DNA of 5,823 nt from an archaeon (GTDB taxonomy: Archaea > Asgardarchaeota > Hermodarchaeia > Hermodarchaeales > Hermodarchaeaceae), in the NCBI GenBank assembly GCA_016550405.1, contig JABXGX010000227.1, positions 1 through 5,823 of the forward strand, written 5' to 3'. The notes below the pieces were generated by a model. The model ran no database searches. It saw nothing but the letters and a program-made list of their open reading frames with translations, and had not been told where the DNA came from. Positions 5,175-5,823 of the stretch are shown here, one piece after another. Made by a program: the position numbers and the translations under genes. Position 1 is the first letter of the stretch; every line of letters begins with the position of its first letter.

Positions 5175-5206
5175 TATTTCGTATTCGAAATATTCGTAAA
5201 CGAAAT
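5175..5206. promoter_or_regulatory. Large imperfect palindrome abutting the BRE/TATA of the marR operon
   Basis: Bases 5176-5206 form a 31-base dyad in which 12 of 15 arm positions pair, with outer arms ATTTCGT and ACGAAAT. Inside it, 5175-5192 is a perfect palindrome, TATTTCG around TATT then CGAAATA. CGAAATATT also recurs in direct orientation at 5186-5194 and 5201-5209, 15 bases apart. Repeated half-sites suggest cooperative binding of two dimers. The site overlaps the BRE-like bases, so it could repress by excluding TFB, or activate if the binding protein recruits it. Confidence 0.55.
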
Positions 5207-5219
5207 ATTATTTTATCCT

Positions 5220-5237
5220 AGCACCTATGTCTTCGAA
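5220..5237 (+). repeat. 18-base motif, copy 2 (upstream flank of the marR-SDR operon)
   Basis: AGCACCTATGTCTTCGAA differs from the copy at 3525-3542 by one base and has the same orientation. It lies just upstream of the operon's palindrome and promoter. It could be a scar of a duplication or insertion, a recombination site or a shared binding site. Confidence 0.5.
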
Positions 5238-5336
5238 ACCAATTAAATCGACATATAATCGTCGGAAAAACTCCTGGCTCGAAGCTGAAAAATCACTTTC
5301 ATTGTTTCTCTCAAAACGTTGATTGAGACTGCTAGC

Positions 5337-5376
5337 AAAAAGGAAAAGAAACCTGACGAGTGGGAAGCCCGTCAGG
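5337..5376 (-). terminator. Hairpin plus T-rich terminator after the membrane protein gene
   Basis: CCTGACG (5352-5358) and CGTCAGG (5370-5376) form a perfect 7-base stem with an 11-base loop, about 27 bases past the stop codon of the gene ending at 5403. Reading leftward, the stem is followed at once by a T-rich tract (5351-5337) of TTTCTTTTCCTTTTT. This is a well-formed factor-independent-like terminator and isolates the membrane gene from the marR operon. Confidence 0.75.
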
Positions 5377-5402
5377 CTAGTTTCATTGATTTTAAGCTTG
5401 GA

Positions 5403-5792
5403 TCATCTGATTTCCATAAAGTAGGATAGGAGGAACAGAATGAATAGTATCACTAGAGAACCAATGGCAGCGCCAGCAAAGGTCAGAGATAGTAAGGGAG
5501 GAATGACTAAGTGCACAGCGCCAGCGATAATACCTAGAATCAGCCAGATGAGCTCCGCTTGAATGATGATCTTTATGCGGACGACCTCACGTGTCATCAG
5601 GCCTAAGATTGATGTAAAAGTGAAACCGATGATGATAGCACCAAACATTCGTACAGTAGGATCAACAAAAGCCATCCCAAACAACGGTAACATGATGTCA
5701 GGGACAGCCAAGAAACTAATTCCAAAAGTGAATCCAATGATTATATGGATGATGAATGCAATTCGCGTTATCATCCCATATTCTTCAGCCAT
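5403..5792 (-). CDS. Small four-helix integral membrane protein, function unknown
   Basis: The product is 129 residues and almost wholly hydrophobic, with four predicted membrane helices at about 10-30, 47-66, 75-97 and 103-125. Short polar turns join them (PDIMLPLFGMAFVDPTVR between helices 1 and 2, TREVVRIK between 2 and 3). The size and the G-x-x-F-x-x-x-P-D-x-x-L-P-x-F-G style of the first loop recall small DoxX- or DUF4345-like four-helix proteins, but the resemblance is too general to assign a family. No catalytic or metal-binding motif is visible. The ATG at 5792 has a GGAG 10 bases upstream (5806-5803), a somewhat long spacing; a later in-frame ATG at residue 7 lacks any such site. 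Downstream lies its own hairpin terminator, so it does not belong to the marR-SDR operon despite the shared strand. Confidence 0.8.
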   Translation of the reverse strand: MAEEYGMITRIAFIIHIIIGFTFGISFLAVPDIMLPLFGMAFVDPTVRMFGAIIIGFTFTSILGLMTREVVRIKIIIQAELIWLILGIIAGAVHLVIPPLLSLTFAGAAIGSLVILFILFLLSYFMEIR

Positions 5793-5823
5793 TTATTTTC
5801 AACTCCAGCATAGTTGCTAAAGG

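Larger units (their letters stand above)
5085..5402. other. Control region of the marR-SDR operon and end of the upstream gene
   Basis: This stretch of about 320 bases has no gene. Reading leftward from 5402 it contains a hairpin-T terminator (5376-5337), a bulged TCTC-TCAA/TTGA-GAGA stem at 5307-5328, a small CGAC/GTCG pair near 5249-5264, the 18-base motif copy 2 (5237-5220), a large imperfect palindrome (5206-5175), a TATA-like box (5174-5167) and a second inverted repeat (5143-5119) before the MarR start. It is markedly AT-rich between 5160 and 5260. Confidence 0.65.

Noticed and set aside
5115..5209. CRISPR-like short repeats
   Set aside because: The repeats are 7-9 bases with overlapping symmetry and no regular spacers; they fit operator half-sites instead.
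3525..5237. Flanking direct repeats as ends of an insertion sequence
   Set aside because: The interval has no transposase or terminal inverted repeats, so a mobile element cannot be claimed; kept only as a repeat observation.
5787..5810. Eight-codon leader frame (starting ATGCTGGAG, minus strand) overlapping the membrane gene start
   Set aside because: No ribosome-binding site and no sign of an attenuator; a chance short frame across the real site.
5563..5820. 85-codon plus-strand frame antisense to the membrane protein
   Set aside because: Its sequence is the complement shadow of hydrophobic codons; no ribosome-binding site.

Overview
This 5.8 kb window looks archaeal. The genes carry GGTGA-type Shine-Dalgarno sites, several upstream regions hold AT-rich TATA-like boxes with purine-rich BRE-like flanks, and the regulators are of Lrp and MarR type. 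The truncated gene at the left edge encodes an exported protein with a repeat unit common in archaeal cell-surface proteins. An Asgard (Thorarchaeota-like) source is my best guess from overall protein style. No rRNA or marker gene confirms it, and the two hairpin-plus-T-tract terminators would also suit a bacterium.

Layout, left to right. (1) At 1-2084, three genes lie on the minus strand. In transcription order they are a small exported protein of unknown function (2084-1536), a DUF362 protein (1378-350) and the start of an exported repeat protein that leaves the window at base 1. Terminator-like elements at 1477-1514 and near 298-302, plus a TATA-like box at 284-296, suggest three separate transcripts rather than one operon. 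(2) At 2085-2431 is a divergent control region with two palindromes. (3) At 2432-3397, plus strand, is a 321-residue regulator made of two tandem Lrp/AsnC-like units. (4) At 3398-3695 is a convergent intergenic region. (5) At 3696-5084, minus strand, is a tight two-gene operon: a MarR-type regulator followed after 3 bases by an extended SDR (NAD-dependent epimerase/dehydratase). (6) At 5085-5402 is the operon's control region. It is rich in symmetric sites that bracket a TATA-like box, and it ends with the terminator of the next gene upstream. (7) At 5403-5792, minus strand, is a four-helix membrane protein.

How the genes may work together: the MarR protein probably represses its own operon, so the SDR would be induced by a ligand the regulator senses. 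The tandem Lrp protein may control itself and the divergent exported protein. Both links are inferred from position and symmetric DNA sites. No defence system, CRISPR array, tRNA, rRNA or insertion sequence was seen. The least expected features are the duplicated Lrp architecture, the paired palindromes around the marR promoter, and an 18-base near-identical motif on either side of the marR-SDR operon.
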